Shown piece by piece: positions 1 to 8,580 of a DNA stretch of 64,000 bases. The position numbers were made by a program, and so were the translations under genes. The notes under the pieces are model-generated. The model was given only the letters and a program-made list of their open reading frames with translations. It made no database searches and was not told the origin of the DNA. Source of the stretch: Actinomycetes bacterium (lineage in GTDB: Bacteria > Actinomycetota > Acidimicrobiia > IMCC26256 > PALSA-610); contig JANYBW010000041.1 in NCBI GenBank assembly GCA_025360585.1, positions 1-64,000 of the forward strand. Reading direction: 5' to 3'. Numbering within the stretch: the first letter of the stretch is position 1; the number at the start of each line of letters is the position of its first letter.

Positions 1-75
1 CGACGCACGACGATCTTGCACGACCACTGATCGCCAGCCCGACTCAGCACAGGAGCCTGGGGAGCAGTGCAATTC

Positions 76-101
76 GTATTACATATCGGTATACTTAATA
101 C
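76..101 (+). promoter_or_regulatory. promoter/operator of the toxin-antitoxin operon
   Basis: GTATTA (76-81) and TAATAC (96-101) form an inverted repeat directly before the antitoxin ATG, with the palindrome GTATAC (89-94) between them. TATACT at 90-95 fits a -10 element and would give a start at or next to the ATG, hence a leaderless mRNA. RHH antitoxins commonly repress their own promoter by binding such repeats; the autoregulation here is inferred. Confidence 0.45.
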
Positions 102-350
102 ATGGCACAAGTTATTGCGCGAGTCGACGAAGCCCTACTCGAACGAATCGATGAGTTGGTCGACCGCGGCGTTATCGCCAGTCGGTCCGAAGGCGTTCGG
201 CTCGGGCTTGAACAGCTCATCGAACGCACCCAACGAGAAGAACGCCAGCGGCGCGAAATCGCCGCGTATCAGAGCGATCCACAAGACGCTAACGAAGTCA
301 AAGCAGCTCGACGGGCGGCATTCGCAATGGTGCGAGAAGAGCCATGGTGA
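102..350 (+). CDS. ribbon-helix-helix (CopG/ParD-like) antitoxin
   Basis: This 82-residue protein starts with a beta-strand-like segment (AQVIARVDEALLERID) followed by two helices (residues about 13-45), the layout of a ribbon-helix-helix DNA-binding domain. The charged C-terminal half is the usual toxin-wrapping tail of such antitoxins. It overlaps the next gene by 7 bases, and that gene encodes a MazF/PemK-type toxin, so the pair is a type II toxin-antitoxin module. It should neutralise the toxin and repress the operon through the palindrome just upstream. Assignment rests on fold pattern and context; no exact subfamily is claimed. Confidence 0.8.
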   Translation: MAQVIARVDEALLERIDELVDRGVIASRSEGVRLGLEQLIERTQREERQRREIAAYQSDPQDANEVKAARRAAFAMVREEPW

Positions 351-658
351 ACCCGATGCAAGGTGAGGTGTGGTGGGTCGAAGCTGAGGACAAGCGCCGC
401 CCCGCGCTCATTGTCACACGCACGCACGCACTACCGGTCTTATCGGTTGTGACGGTCGCGCCAGTCACCACGCGCATCCGCAACATCGAAGCCGAAGTAC
501 CACTGGGAAGGCCCGAAGGTCTGCCTCGTGAATGCGTCGCCAACTTCGACAACATCCAACAGGTACCAAAATCACTCTTGGTCAAAAGAGTCGGCGAGCT
601 AGGCCCGCTGCGCTCGGGTGAGATCTGCCGCGCCCTTGCAGCCGTCGCTGAATGCTAA
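344..658 (+). CDS. MazF/PemK-family mRNA interferase toxin
   Basis: The 104-residue protein has the PemK/MazF signature: GEVWWVEAEDKRRPALIVTR near the N-terminus, a central VAPVTTRIRNIEAEVPL strand pair, and CVANFDNIQQVPKSLL followed by RVGEL. Family members are small beta-barrel endoribonucleases that cleave mRNA at short motifs. Translation begins inside the antitoxin gene, as usual for coupled antitoxin-first modules. An in-frame ATG at 356 would remove four residues and is equally possible. The 3' end overlaps by 4 bases a decayed minus-strand gene. Confidence 0.85.
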   Translation: MVNPMQGEVWWVEAEDKRRPALIVTRTHALPVLSVVTVAPVTTRIRNIEAEVPLGRPEGLPRECVANFDNIQQVPKSLLVKRVGELGPLRSGEICRALAAVAEC

Positions 659-1000
659 CCGGATTTGGTGAACGGAAACTTCGCCTGACCGAGATAGTTC
701 TGTGGCAGGTAATCGGCGAGCACACCGTAACGATCCGGCCAATCGCGATCGTCAGCCGCGGCAGTAACGGCGATTGCCGTTGCAAGGCGAAGTGCCGCGC
801 TTTGGTAGCGGCGCACCAGCTCCGCGATCGCTGCGGTGTCGCCGGCTTGCGCTTGCGCGACGAGCTCGCGTCAGTTCGGCATCGTCGACGTTGGAGTCGG
901 CGACCCTAACCACCCAGCGTTTCTCGCTCAAGACAGTTCGAATCTGGACCTGGGCGAAATCCCCAGCGACATCACGTCGAGTACCTTCAGACCACGCCAT
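655..1000 (-). pseudogene. frameshifted small gene of unknown function
   Basis: From the ATG at 1000, directly preceded by an in-frame stop, one frame reads MAWSEGTRRDVAGDF... to DDAELT at about 869. The neighbouring frame then continues as ELVAQAQAGDTAAIAELVRR and ends in QAKFPFTKSG at the stop 655-657. Ignoring one extra base near 868 gives a continuous ~114-residue product with a normal helical composition. The middle (DAEL...AQAGDTAAIAELV) vaguely recalls ECF sigma N-termini, but the C-terminus does not, so I assign no function. It could be a decayed gene or a sequencing insertion. Confidence 0.4.
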
Positions 1001-1420
1001 TTACACAAGCGCGTTGACAGTCCGATACGGAGTTCAATTGCCGAGTTGCGCGTTGTCGAGCGCGGCGACTGCGGACGTCGGAGCCGGGGGAAACTAGCTC
1101 GAGTTTCGTCACCGTTACCACTACGAAGCGGGCGCACGCACGACGATTGGGCCCCTTGCCTCTTGAAGTAAGCGACCTTTTCGCTTGAACGGCGCCGGAC
1201 GTTGACGGGGTCATCGCCTGCGCCGATGGGTATCGAGGGCGCTCATGACCCGTGCTCACTCCTGCGCCGCTGGCCGGCGGCCAGCGCGAGCACCACGTAT
1301 TGAGGATGGGAAGCCCGAGCGCTGACCAAGGTTGCCGCAACGGCGCAACCTTCGGCGATTATCAAGAGTCCAGTTCGTTGTTGATTGCGTACCTGTTGAG
1401 CATGCCGTAGGGTCTCGTCC
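1001..1420. other. 420 bases without a supported gene
   Basis: No reading frame on either strand shows a recognisable motif or plausible start context. The open frames here are short and arginine-rich, as expected from chance in GC-rich DNA. The stretch lies between two frameshifted genes and may be degenerate coding DNA. Confidence 0.4.
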
Positions 1421-1841
1421 ATGACGGATGCAGTCAGCAGTGGCACTGGCACCAAGGACAATCCGTGGTGCTTGAAGACCCCACCGCTGAGTTCGGACTA
1501 CACGATGCACCGCGACGAGCGCGACGGTGTGCAGGTCATCCGTTTGCACCGTCGGCAAGACGGTGTTGCTCTACGACTCGCGTTGTCTCGATGATCTTCA
1601 AGCGATGTTGCGTGAACACGGCGACTGGATGGACCTTGGTTCCGCCGACGAACAGAAGCCTGCGAAAGATGGCACCGTCGAAGCGTGGGGCCGCTCAGAA
1701 TCGAATCCCATCGGCGGCTGGTACGGGTTAAAAAAGGGCCTGCGCGGCCGTTTCGGAATGTACGTACCTCCGTTGATGGAACATCTCGGCTTGGCCGAGG
1801 TGGGACACAACGCACGCAATAATCGCATGCGTGTGATCTAG
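1421..1841 (+). pseudogene. conserved small protein gene with a single-base frameshift
   Basis: Frame one starts at ATG 1421 (MTDAVSSGTGTKDNPWCLK...) and reaches GVQVI at 1540. After one extra C at 1541, the next frame continues VCTVGKTVLLYDSRCLDDL through GWYGLKKGLRGRFGMYVPPL to the stop at 1841. Removing that C gives a seamless ~139-residue protein. I recall a widespread actinobacterial family of about this size with the same GTGTKD-PW-LKTPP start and LREHGDW/GGWYGLKKGLRGRFG core; its function is unknown. The remainder is intact, which points to a recent mutation or a sequencing insertion. Confidence 0.65.
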
Positions 1842-2259
1842 CAGCACGCGGACTTCGCGACGAATATCTCTGGCGAATTGCTGGGTATATTCGACTCGAT
1901 CTACGGCTAGCAGGTCATCAGTGAGCGCTGCTACACGATCGGGTAAAGATGCGAGGACCACCGTCGCTTCAGCCACTTTCGGCATCCACCCGCACCCCGC
2001 GGCGTCCCTAAGACGCAACCCCTGACGACGATTCACGGTTCACCATCAAGTCGTTGATTCATGAGGTATTCGCACGCGCCGCGTGTTCGTTCCCGTTATC
2101 GAATTTATCTCAGTTTATTGTTTTTCGATAAACCTTGATAAATCGTGTAAACCCCGACCGGGTGTACGCAGGGTAAACTCACGTCATGCGGCGCACCGAC
2201 GTGTATCTCTCCGAAGCCGTCCGTGTCGCAATTACTCCTATGCCATTCCAGGAACCGTT
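1842..2259. promoter_or_regulatory. intergenic region with AT-rich promoter-like segment
   Basis: Positions 1842-2040 hold an open minus-strand frame without recognisable motifs. Positions 2100-2150 are strikingly AT-rich for this genome and contain the inverted repeat GTTTAT (2113-2118) / ATAAAC (2128-2133), with a second GATAAA copy just downstream. This is a plausible promoter and operator for the reductase starting at 2260. No repressor gene lies beside it. Confidence 0.35.
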
Positions 2260-3342
2260 GTGACCACGGGTATCGATCAGCCGCTTCGTATCGTTCAGTG
2301 GACGACCGGCAATGTTGGACGTCGATCCGTGCGCGCCATTGCCAACCATCCGGATCTCGAACTCGTTGGTTGTTTCGCCTGGGGCCAAGACAAAGTCGGC
2401 CGTGACGTCGGTGACCTGTGTGACACGGGCCCAATCGGCGTACTCGCTACGAACGATATCGACGCGCTCCTCGCGCTCCGGCCGGACTGTGTTGTGTACA
2501 ACCCCAAATGGCCGAACGTCGACGAAATCGTCCGCATTCTGTCGTCGGGCATCAACGTCGTGACAACGGCCGCGTTCATCACGGGGCGTGGCGTGGGCGA
2601 CGATGCTCGCGGCCGGATCGCGACGGCTTGCGATGCAGGAAGCGCATCGATTCTCGGCACAGGAATGAACCCGGGCTTTGCAAACTTACTTGGAATCGTC
2701 AGCGCCCAGATTTGTGATCGAGTCGATTCCATCACGATCACCGAATCGGTCGACTCAACGGGATATGACTCTCCCGAAACCGAAATTCCGATCGGCTTCG
2801 GGCGGCCGGTCGACGACCCCGCACTCCCTTCAATGACCGAAGCTGCAACTGCGGTTTTCGGCGACGCCGTCGAACTCGTTGCCGATGCACTCGGAGTCAC
2901 ACTCGATGAGATCCGCTGCGACGCGGAGTACGCGATCACGACCGAAGACCTCGACTTGGGCTCGTGGGCAATCGCGGCGAACACGGTTGCTGGCGTGCAC
3001 GTGGTGTGGAAGGGCATCGTCGATCAACGAGCGGTGATCTCGCTCGTGGCTCGTTGGCGCAAAGGCCAACACCTGCAACCCGATTGGCGCCTAGAACACG
3101 GCTACCTGATCGAGGTCCAAGGTCAGCCGTGCGTGCGAACCAAACTCGAAGTGTTCCCGCCGTCCGACTTCATCGCAAAGTCTTTTGCCGACTACATGGT
3201 GCTCGGCATGATCATGACCGCGCTTCCTGCGATCAACGCGATCCCGCATGTCTGCGCGGCAAAGCCGGGGATCGTTACCTACAACGATGTGCCCCTCACA
3301 GCACCTTCAGGTTGGACACGCCGGGGGCGCACTGCGCCGTGA
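2260..3342 (+). CDS. NAD(P)-dependent DapB-fold reductase/dehydrogenase
   Basis: The 360-residue protein starts at GTG 2260, chosen because AGGAA lies 6 bases upstream and the conserved LRIVQWTTGNVGRRSVRAI motif follows at once. That motif is a Rossmann dinucleotide-binding loop of the dihydrodipicolinate-reductase N-terminal type, as in 2,4-diaminopentanoate dehydrogenase-like proteins. Further family marks are RPDCVVYNP (about residue 75), GINVVTTAAFITG and GTGMNPGF. In actinobacteria such proteins often sit in lipid or steroid catabolic regions with unproven substrates. Two paralogues occur at 17460 and 20647; the first is much closer. Confidence 0.8.
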   Translation: MTTGIDQPLRIVQWTTGNVGRRSVRAIANHPDLELVGCFAWGQDKVGRDVGDLCDTGPIGVLATNDIDALLALRPDCVVYNPKWPNVDEIVRILSSGINVVTTAAFITGRGVGDDARGRIATACDAGSASILGTGMNPGFANLLGIVSAQICDRVDSITITESVDSTGYDSPETEIPIGFGRPVDDPALPSMTEAATAVFGDAVELVADALGVTLDEIRCDAEYAITTEDLDLGSWAIAANTVAGVHVVWKGIVDQRAVISLVARWRKGQHLQPDWRLEHGYLIEVQGQPCVRTKLEVFPPSDFIAKSFADYMVLGMIMTALPAINAIPHVCAAKPGIVTYNDVPLTAPSGWTRRGRTAP

Positions 3343-3425
3343 GTCATCCCTAGTATGCTGGATCCTGCAATCCTTGGAAGAAAATGCATAGCAACCGCCC
3401 ACTGGGCGAGCGGCACGATGCAATG

Positions 3426-4706
3426 TCAGCCGTTTTCGTTTCCTTCGAGTTCGCGTAAACGTTGGCGCGATTCCCTGGCCGCGGTGCGGAAAATGCCGCT
3501 GGCCATGAACGACTGCTCCGCGTCGCGCCGAGTTTCGTAGACCGCAGCACGCACTTGGTGAACGCGAACGTTGTCGGGTTCGGCAAGTACCGCGAGTTCG
3601 GCGAAGTGGCAAGCCAGTCGCAAATCGGTACTCGCAAGTGATTCTGCTTTCGCGGCGACGGCGACGGCGCCACCGCACAACGCTGCAGTTTCGACTGCGA
3701 TCGCGATATCGGAGGCCGGTTTGAGATTCGCGGGATTTCCGTCGTACCAACCTCCGTACAACCGCCACAGATTGCGGACCACGAACTCGGGCTCATCGTA
3801 TGTCGGTTGGAGATAGGCCTTGCCCGCGAGCCATTCGGGCAGCCGGACAGTGTGCACAACATCGGTCAGCCGTGCGCCTTGATTCATGAGATCTAGTACC
3901 TGCGTATGCAACGACTCCAGCGCGGTCGCGGTATCGATCAACACAGTGTTGACGTAGTGCGCCCCGCCCACTGCAGGGCCGTGCGCAGGCAGCAGCAGCT
4001 CAGGCTGAAGCTCGGCCATCGCGCGCAACGCCACGGCCCAATCCCATGCGTAGCGTTGCACTTTCTGTGGGTTGCCAGCATTCGGAAATTGCCAGATGAA
4101 CAAGTCGCCCACACAGATCGCGCGCTCGTCGGGAACCCATGCCCAAGTGTGATCATCGGTTTCGCCGCGCGCATGATGGAGTTCGAATCGCTTGCCCCCG
4201 ACGTCGAGCGTGTGTTCGTCGCGGTACTGGGTGTCGGGGTAGCGAAAATCGCTCGGGAACGTTGGCTCCGGTAGCCGGAACTGGCGCATGTTGATGTGCC
4301 CGTTGTAGCCGTTCGTGAACTGGTAGCGATCAAATCGTTGCGCGACCGCTTCATGTCCAACAAACGTGATCTTGCCGGCGCGGCCTTCTGCTGCTTCAGC
4401 TTCAAACACCTTCGACCCGGTCACATGATCGACATGACCGTGCGTGTACACCGCCGTATCGACACGTTGTTGTGTCCACCCCCGCAACGACTTCAACACC
4501 GTCGGCGCGAACAGTTCGTGGGAAACATCAAACAGGGCCAGCCCACGATCCGTGGAGAATGCAATCACATTCGAAAACGCGTCGATCAACGCCACACCGT
4601 CGGCAACCTCGTGGAGTTCACCTTGCGAACCCGACATCAAGCCATGCATCACCATCGGTTCATCACCATCGATAATGCGGGCAGAACGTTCAAGCATCAG
4701 GCTCAT
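3426..4706 (-). CDS. MBL-fold hydrolase, alkyl sulfatase-like
   Basis: The metallo-beta-lactamase motif THGHVDHVTG (about residue 90) and later histidines (HARGETDDHTW, PAHGPAVGG) give the two-metal site. The C-terminal half (LPEWLAGKAYLQPTYDEPEFVVRNLWRLYGGWYDGNP) is the dimerisation domain typical of SdsA-type alkyl sulfatases, which remove sulfate from alkyl sulfates. The ~426-residue length is short because the C-terminal sterol-carrier-like domain of full-length enzymes is missing. I chose the ATG at 4706, since the 22 residues before it resemble non-coding sequence. The real substrate is unproven. Confidence 0.75.
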   Translation of the reverse strand: MSLMLERSARIIDGDEPMVMHGLMSGSQGELHEVADGVALIDAFSNVIAFSTDRGLALFDVSHELFAPTVLKSLRGWTQQRVDTAVYTHGHVDHVTGSKVFEAEAAEGRAGKITFVGHEAVAQRFDRYQFTNGYNGHINMRQFRLPEPTFPSDFRYPDTQYRDEHTLDVGGKRFELHHARGETDDHTWAWVPDERAICVGDLFIWQFPNAGNPQKVQRYAWDWAVALRAMAELQPELLLPAHGPAVGGAHYVNTVLIDTATALESLHTQVLDLMNQGARLTDVVHTVRLPEWLAGKAYLQPTYDEPEFVVRNLWRLYGGWYDGNPANLKPASDIAIAVETAALCGGAVAVAAKAESLASTDLRLACHFAELAVLAEPDNVRVHQVRAAVYETRRDAEQSFMASGIFRTAARESRQRLRELEGNENG

Positions 4707-4823
4707 CACAAAAGGATAGGACTTGGCAAAAAAAGAGAACGGCGGCAGCGGAACTGGGAACGCGTCGCGCAAGCGCAGGCGTTCACCACCTCGCGAAGCG
4801 AACTGTGGGACAAACTGAGGTTG

Positions 4824-5459
4824 CTACTCGGGCAGCGTGTAGGTATTTTCAAATTCGTCTTGCACCACGGTCGCGAGTTTGGTGGTGGTATCGACGATGA
4901 GTTCTTCGTCGAGGATCCGCGTCCGATACGACCAGCCGTCGGGAAGCGCGAGGCACTCGCCCAGCGCGCCAAGATTCGCTTCGCTGATCGTGGGATCGAC
5001 ACCAATGCAATACGCCTGCATGACGTAGGCAAGGCCTTGAGGATTCACCAATTCGTAAACGGGCTTGCCTGCATCGAAAAAGAACACTGCGCCGCGATTG
5101 ACGTTGCGTTCCGTATAAGGAACCGTGGCGGGATTGTCGCCGAGCGGAACCGTCGCGATTCGGCGCATCGTCAGGCCATTGAAATCGTGAAACACCGGTT
5201 CGACAACGGCCACTTTTTGACCGATCGCATCGATCATCCAGTGGCGCGGGCCATTGAGTTTTGCGACGACCGCACCCATCTCTATGGCAATCGCGGTGGC
5301 GTCGAGCGTTTCCCAAAGCTCTTGTGGGCAGTCGTTGATCATCTGAGTGCCGTAGACCTCAGCTTCCAACCCGCTGTCTTTGAGGAATACCGCAAGTACC
5401 TCGCCATAGCGCACGCCGCGCATGTTCGAGTGGTTGCGTTGTGCACTGGTAGCAGTCAT
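4824..5459 (-). CDS. conserved hypothetical protein
   Basis: This 211-residue soluble protein has no signal peptide or membrane segment. It starts at ATG 5459 behind a purine-rich GAGGTCGAGAAA leader. Recognisable stretches are RYGEVLAVFLKDSGLEAEVYGTQMINDCP, ETLDATAIA and HDFNGLTMRRIATVPL, but I cannot tie them to a named family. It lies upstream of and collinear with the alkylsulfatase-like gene, 117 bases away, so the two may be co-transcribed. No catalytic motif is evident. Confidence 0.6.
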   Translation of the reverse strand: MTATSAQRNHSNMRGVRYGEVLAVFLKDSGLEAEVYGTQMINDCPQELWETLDATAIAIEMGAVVAKLNGPRHWMIDAIGQKVAVVEPVFHDFNGLTMRRIATVPLGDNPATVPYTERNVNRGAVFFFDAGKPVYELVNPQGLAYVMQAYCIGVDPTISEANLGALGECLALPDGWSYRTRILDEELIVDTTTKLATVVQDEFENTYTLPE

Positions 5460-5689
5460 TTTCTCGACCTCTGTGGTGTGGCGGGCGTACGTCGTGGAGA
5501 CACTCGCCAATCTAGTGGCACACTCTGTGTCAATACAAGCATCGATCCGGTGAGGCTCGCGGTAGAAATCCGGTTCATGCTTGGCCGTCGTATCGCCCCC
5601 GTTGTATCCACAAACACCGGAGTCGGGCTCGAAGATATCGACGGCTCGGTTGATGCAGTAACGCCGATCTCGACGGTGGGTCGCTGACG

Positions 5690-6010
5690 GCTCGAGGCTT
5701 CGCCGTACCGATCGGCCGGAGGCGCCAGCGCCGCAGCCGGTTGGCGTTGGTGACGACCGACAAACTTGAGAGGACCATCGCTCCTGCCGCGATCATCGGG
5801 CTGGTCGGATGCCGAGGATGGGCTACAGGAAGCCGGCGGCGATGGGGATGCCGATGCCGTTGTAGACGAACGCGAGGACGAGGTTCTCGCGAATGTTGCG
5901 GATCGTGGAACGGCTGAGCTCGATGGCCGTGACGACGCCGCTGAGGGCGACCGTCGAGGGCCACGAGCATCGGGGTTTTGTCGGCTACGGCGAGTCGATC
6001 CATTTGTCTT
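5690..6010 (-). pseudogene. remnant of a copper-type P1B ATPase C-terminus
   Basis: Minus-strand fragments match the end of CopA-like transporters. [11 protein letters not shown] is the segment before the hinge; it jumps directly to [18 protein letters not shown], skipping the GDGxNDxPAL region. Then come [20 protein letters not shown], an in-frame TAG, PILGIR, a -1 frameshift, and MIAAGAMVLSSLSVVTNANR LRRW. One internal deletion, one nonsense codon and one frameshift mean no functional pump can be made. The phosphorylation domain and metal-binding CPC region are absent. The rest of the 5460-6199 gap holds nothing else I can support. Confidence 0.75.
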
Positions 6011-6199
6011 CCTGCCATCATGATCAGCCGACCAAACCCCGCATTGACAAAGGACAAGGTCCCTGAATCCGAACTTCACGCGGGTGAGCGCAAACTGGCA
6101 CAGGGCGTTTGCGACTGCTGGATTGTCACCGGTGCTTCCCACATCACTTCACTGCGAGTTCGCAGCAAACTCACAGATTGACGCCGTACATTCCCGCCC

Positions 6200-7213
6200 A
6201 TGAGACGAACACCCATTTCCATGACCACCGCGCTCCTTGTTGCTTGCCTCGCCCCGCTCGCCGCGTGTTCGAGCAGCGGCAGCACTGCCGTCTCGACCAC
6301 AACCAGTGCCTCGTCAGCGGGAGGCTCGTCAACGACCGCCAGCACAACCGCGAACACGATTGCGTCGACGACAACTCCATATACGAGCGGCATCGTGAAC
6401 ACCTGGAAGGCATCGACCGTCGACCCAACGAGGCTGCCGATTGGCGACACCTATGTCTCGACCACGGCGGCTGGTGTAGGCAAGCTGTTCTCCTGTAGTG
6501 CAGGAAATCCGAATGCCCCCGGCGCATCGGCGGAAGGGCCTTGGATCAACGCCGATGGAACGACGTGGGACTCCACCGCAAAGGTCGCCGTCAAGGGCAG
6601 CGTTTCCTGGCGTACGGCCAAGTATTCAGAAACACTTACCGAATCCTCACGCGTACTGACATCGAACGGCCTACCGGTGAAAAACGTCACGGGTAGCTTC
6701 CCAATCGCTACCAACGATCCCGCCTATCAGTACGACCACAATCCGGGAACAATCAAGGAGAGCAACGCGACGTTGACGTTGCCGCGCAATCCGACGAAGG
6801 CGGCAACATCAACCTGTGTCAACTTCGCGGCCATGGGCATGTTGAAAAATGGCGTTGCGATCTTCAACCCGCTCGACGGTAAGGGCCGCGACGGTGTCGC
6901 CCGTGAACTGCAAGACGTGTGCAATGGGCATCCGGCAATGACGCAGTACCACTACCACGCGATCCCTTCATGCTTGCTCGACGCGGCGACGGGCGCGTCC
7001 ACCGTTGTCGGCTATGTGCTCGATGGTTTCCCACTCGTGGTTGAACGCGACGCGAACGGCAACCTGCCCAGTAACGTCGATCTCGACGAATGCCACGGTC
7101 GCACCTCACCGATTCTGCTCGCTGGCAAAGTTGTCACCACCTACCACTACTCAGCGACGCTCGAATTTCCGTACATCGTCGGGTGCTACGCGGGCACGCC
7201 GACAAACGGTTGA
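6200..7213 (+). CDS. secreted YHYH-domain lipoprotein
   Basis: The 337-residue protein opens with a lipoprotein signal (MRRTPISMTTALLVACLAPLAAC; lipid-attachment Cys at residue 23), followed by a Ser/Thr-rich linker to about residue 62. The C-terminal domain contains TQYHYHAIPSC (about 250), GYVLDGFPL and YHYSATLEFPY, the signature of YHYH-domain proteins found in bacteria and algae with no settled activity. Two conserved histidine clusters suggest metal binding, which is inference. It should sit on the outer face of the cytoplasmic membrane. No clear ribosome binding site precedes the ATG. Confidence 0.75.
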   Translation: MRRTPISMTTALLVACLAPLAACSSSGSTAVSTTTSASSAGGSSTTASTTANTIASTTTPYTSGIVNTWKASTVDPTRLPIGDTYVSTTAAGVGKLFSCSAGNPNAPGASAEGPWINADGTTWDSTAKVAVKGSVSWRTAKYSETLTESSRVLTSNGLPVKNVTGSFPIATNDPAYQYDHNPGTIKESNATLTLPRNPTKAATSTCVNFAAMGMLKNGVAIFNPLDGKGRDGVARELQDVCNGHPAMTQYHYHAIPSCLLDAATGASTVVGYVLDGFPLVVERDANGNLPSNVDLDECHGRTSPILLAGKVVTTYHYSATLEFPYIVGCYAGTPTNG

Positions 7214-7388
7214 TACCCAGGCGTCTCGTGTTGCTGTCACGACAGACGCGGCGGCAACCGTGTTGTCTTTCGATTTCGGGCCTTTCACCGTTACGTATGA
7301 ATTCGCGGGTGAACCGACACCGAGTTCGCGGAGTTGGGCAGGCCGAACGTTGGCGGTGGGCTCGGATGTCGACAGTATCGTTCATGCC

Positions 7389-8552
7389 ATGACACCAGTT
7401 TTCAATGCACTCAACGCCGCGGTCGGGATTCGGGAAGTGGTGGTCGACCAAGCAGCGCACAACGAACGGCTGCGCACACTTTCACCGGAAACGGTCGATG
7501 TGCTTTGGGACAGCGGATTGATGCGTTTCATGAACGTTCCCGAAGCTGGCGGTTCGCAACCATCATTTGCCGAGATCATGGAGACATGGATCGAACTCGC
7601 TTGGCAGGACGGTTCGTTGGGGTGGATTGGTATCGCCAACTTTCCATCGGCCATGGCGGCGTCTGCGTTTCTTCCCGACGATGGGTTCAAAGAACTCTTT
7701 GGCGACGCTGATCGTCGAGTGACCGTTGGCGGTCAGTTCTTTCCCAATGGCACCGGTACCTCGACCGGTGGCGGTTACGTATTGAACGGGGCCTGGAACT
7801 TTGGTTCGGGTACCGGACATTCGCAATACGTGGCGTGCGGATTTTTTCCGGTGGTTGATGGTGAGGTCAAGTTCGACATCGGCGAGATTCGCGCCGCGCT
7901 CGTGCCACGCGACGAGGTGAACTTCAATGACGGATGGCATGTGCAAGGACTGCGCGGGACGGGCAGCTACGACTATGCCGTTACCGATGTATTCGTTCCT
8001 GAACACCGATGCTTCCCACTCTTCGCACGCCAGCCTGAACGCGGAACCAGCCCTTTGTTCCGTCTCGGCCTCATGCCGATCACCGCTGCGGGGCATGCGT
8101 GTTGGGCGCTCGGCGTGGCCAAAAGCATGCTCGACGATGTCGCTGAATTAGCGAAGACCAAAGCTCGCATGTCGGATATGGAAACCCTCGCCAACCGTCA
8201 AACGTTTCAACGCAACCTTGCCCACCACACCGGCATGTGGCGCGCCGCTCGCGCGGGTGTGTTCGAAGTGTTCTGCGAAGCCGAAAAGGTTGTGGCTGCG
8301 GGCCAAACAATGACACCGACGCTGCGAGCCAATATGCGGGTTGCCGCCACGTACGCAACGGAAGCATCACGCGAGGTCTCCCAATGGGCGCACCTTGCCG
8401 CGGGCACCAGCGCGATCCGCGAGGGCAGCAGACTTGAACGCGCGTTCCGCGACATCTATACCGGGAGCCAACACGCATTCATCAGCGAAAAAACCTATAT
8501 GGATGCTGCGCAAATTTGGCTTGGCCTGATCGAAGACCAACCCGGCTTGTAG
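7389..8552 (+). CDS. acyl-CoA dehydrogenase-fold flavoprotein (HsaA/type-2 C-terminus)
   Basis: About 387 residues with the layout of the acyl-CoA dehydrogenase superfamily: an N-terminal helical domain, the middle beta-domain (GGYVLNGAWNFGSGTGHSQYV, GTGSYDYAVTDVFVP) and a C-terminal helical bundle ending RDIYTGSQHAFISEKTYMD. This type includes flavin-dependent hydroxylases such as HsaA as well as dehydrogenases, so the reaction is open. The ATG at 7389 is a length-based choice; GTG 7356 is also possible. It stands alone, convergent to the paired dehydrogenases and near the steroid-type cluster, which favours a role in ring or side-chain catabolism. Confidence 0.75.
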   Translation: MTPVFNALNAAVGIREVVVDQAAHNERLRTLSPETVDVLWDSGLMRFMNVPEAGGSQPSFAEIMETWIELAWQDGSLGWIGIANFPSAMAASAFLPDDGFKELFGDADRRVTVGGQFFPNGTGTSTGGGYVLNGAWNFGSGTGHSQYVACGFFPVVDGEVKFDIGEIRAALVPRDEVNFNDGWHVQGLRGTGSYDYAVTDVFVPEHRCFPLFARQPERGTSPLFRLGLMPITAAGHACWALGVAKSMLDDVAELAKTKARMSDMETLANRQTFQRNLAHHTGMWRAARAGVFEVFCEAEKVVAAGQTMTPTLRANMRVAATYATEASREVSQWAHLAAGTSAIREGSRLERAFRDIYTGSQHAFISEKTYMDAAQIWLGLIEDQPGL

Positions 8553-8575
8553 GTCGTCACTCACCAGTCACGACC
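8552..8575. terminator. possible weak bidirectional terminator hairpin
   Basis: GGTCGT (8552-8557) and ACGACC (8570-8575) can pair across a 12-base loop in the 28-base gap between two convergent genes. There is no clear T-tract, so this is a weak candidate. Confidence 0.25.
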
Positions 8576-8580
8576 CTGAA

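Noticed and set aside
655-1000. ECF sigma factor fragment
   Set aside because: Only DAEL and AQAGDTAAIAEL resemble the sigma N-terminus; no region 2.3-2.4 or region 4 motifs follow.
4296-5687. 463-codon plus-strand open frame over the MBL and hypothetical genes
   Set aside because: It is antisense to two better supported minus-strand genes; the composition is a codon-mirror of them.
5456-6142. 228-codon minus-strand frame
   Set aside because: It is the wrong frame of the copper ATPase remnant: Ser/Arg/Pro-rich, with the true fragments in the other frames.
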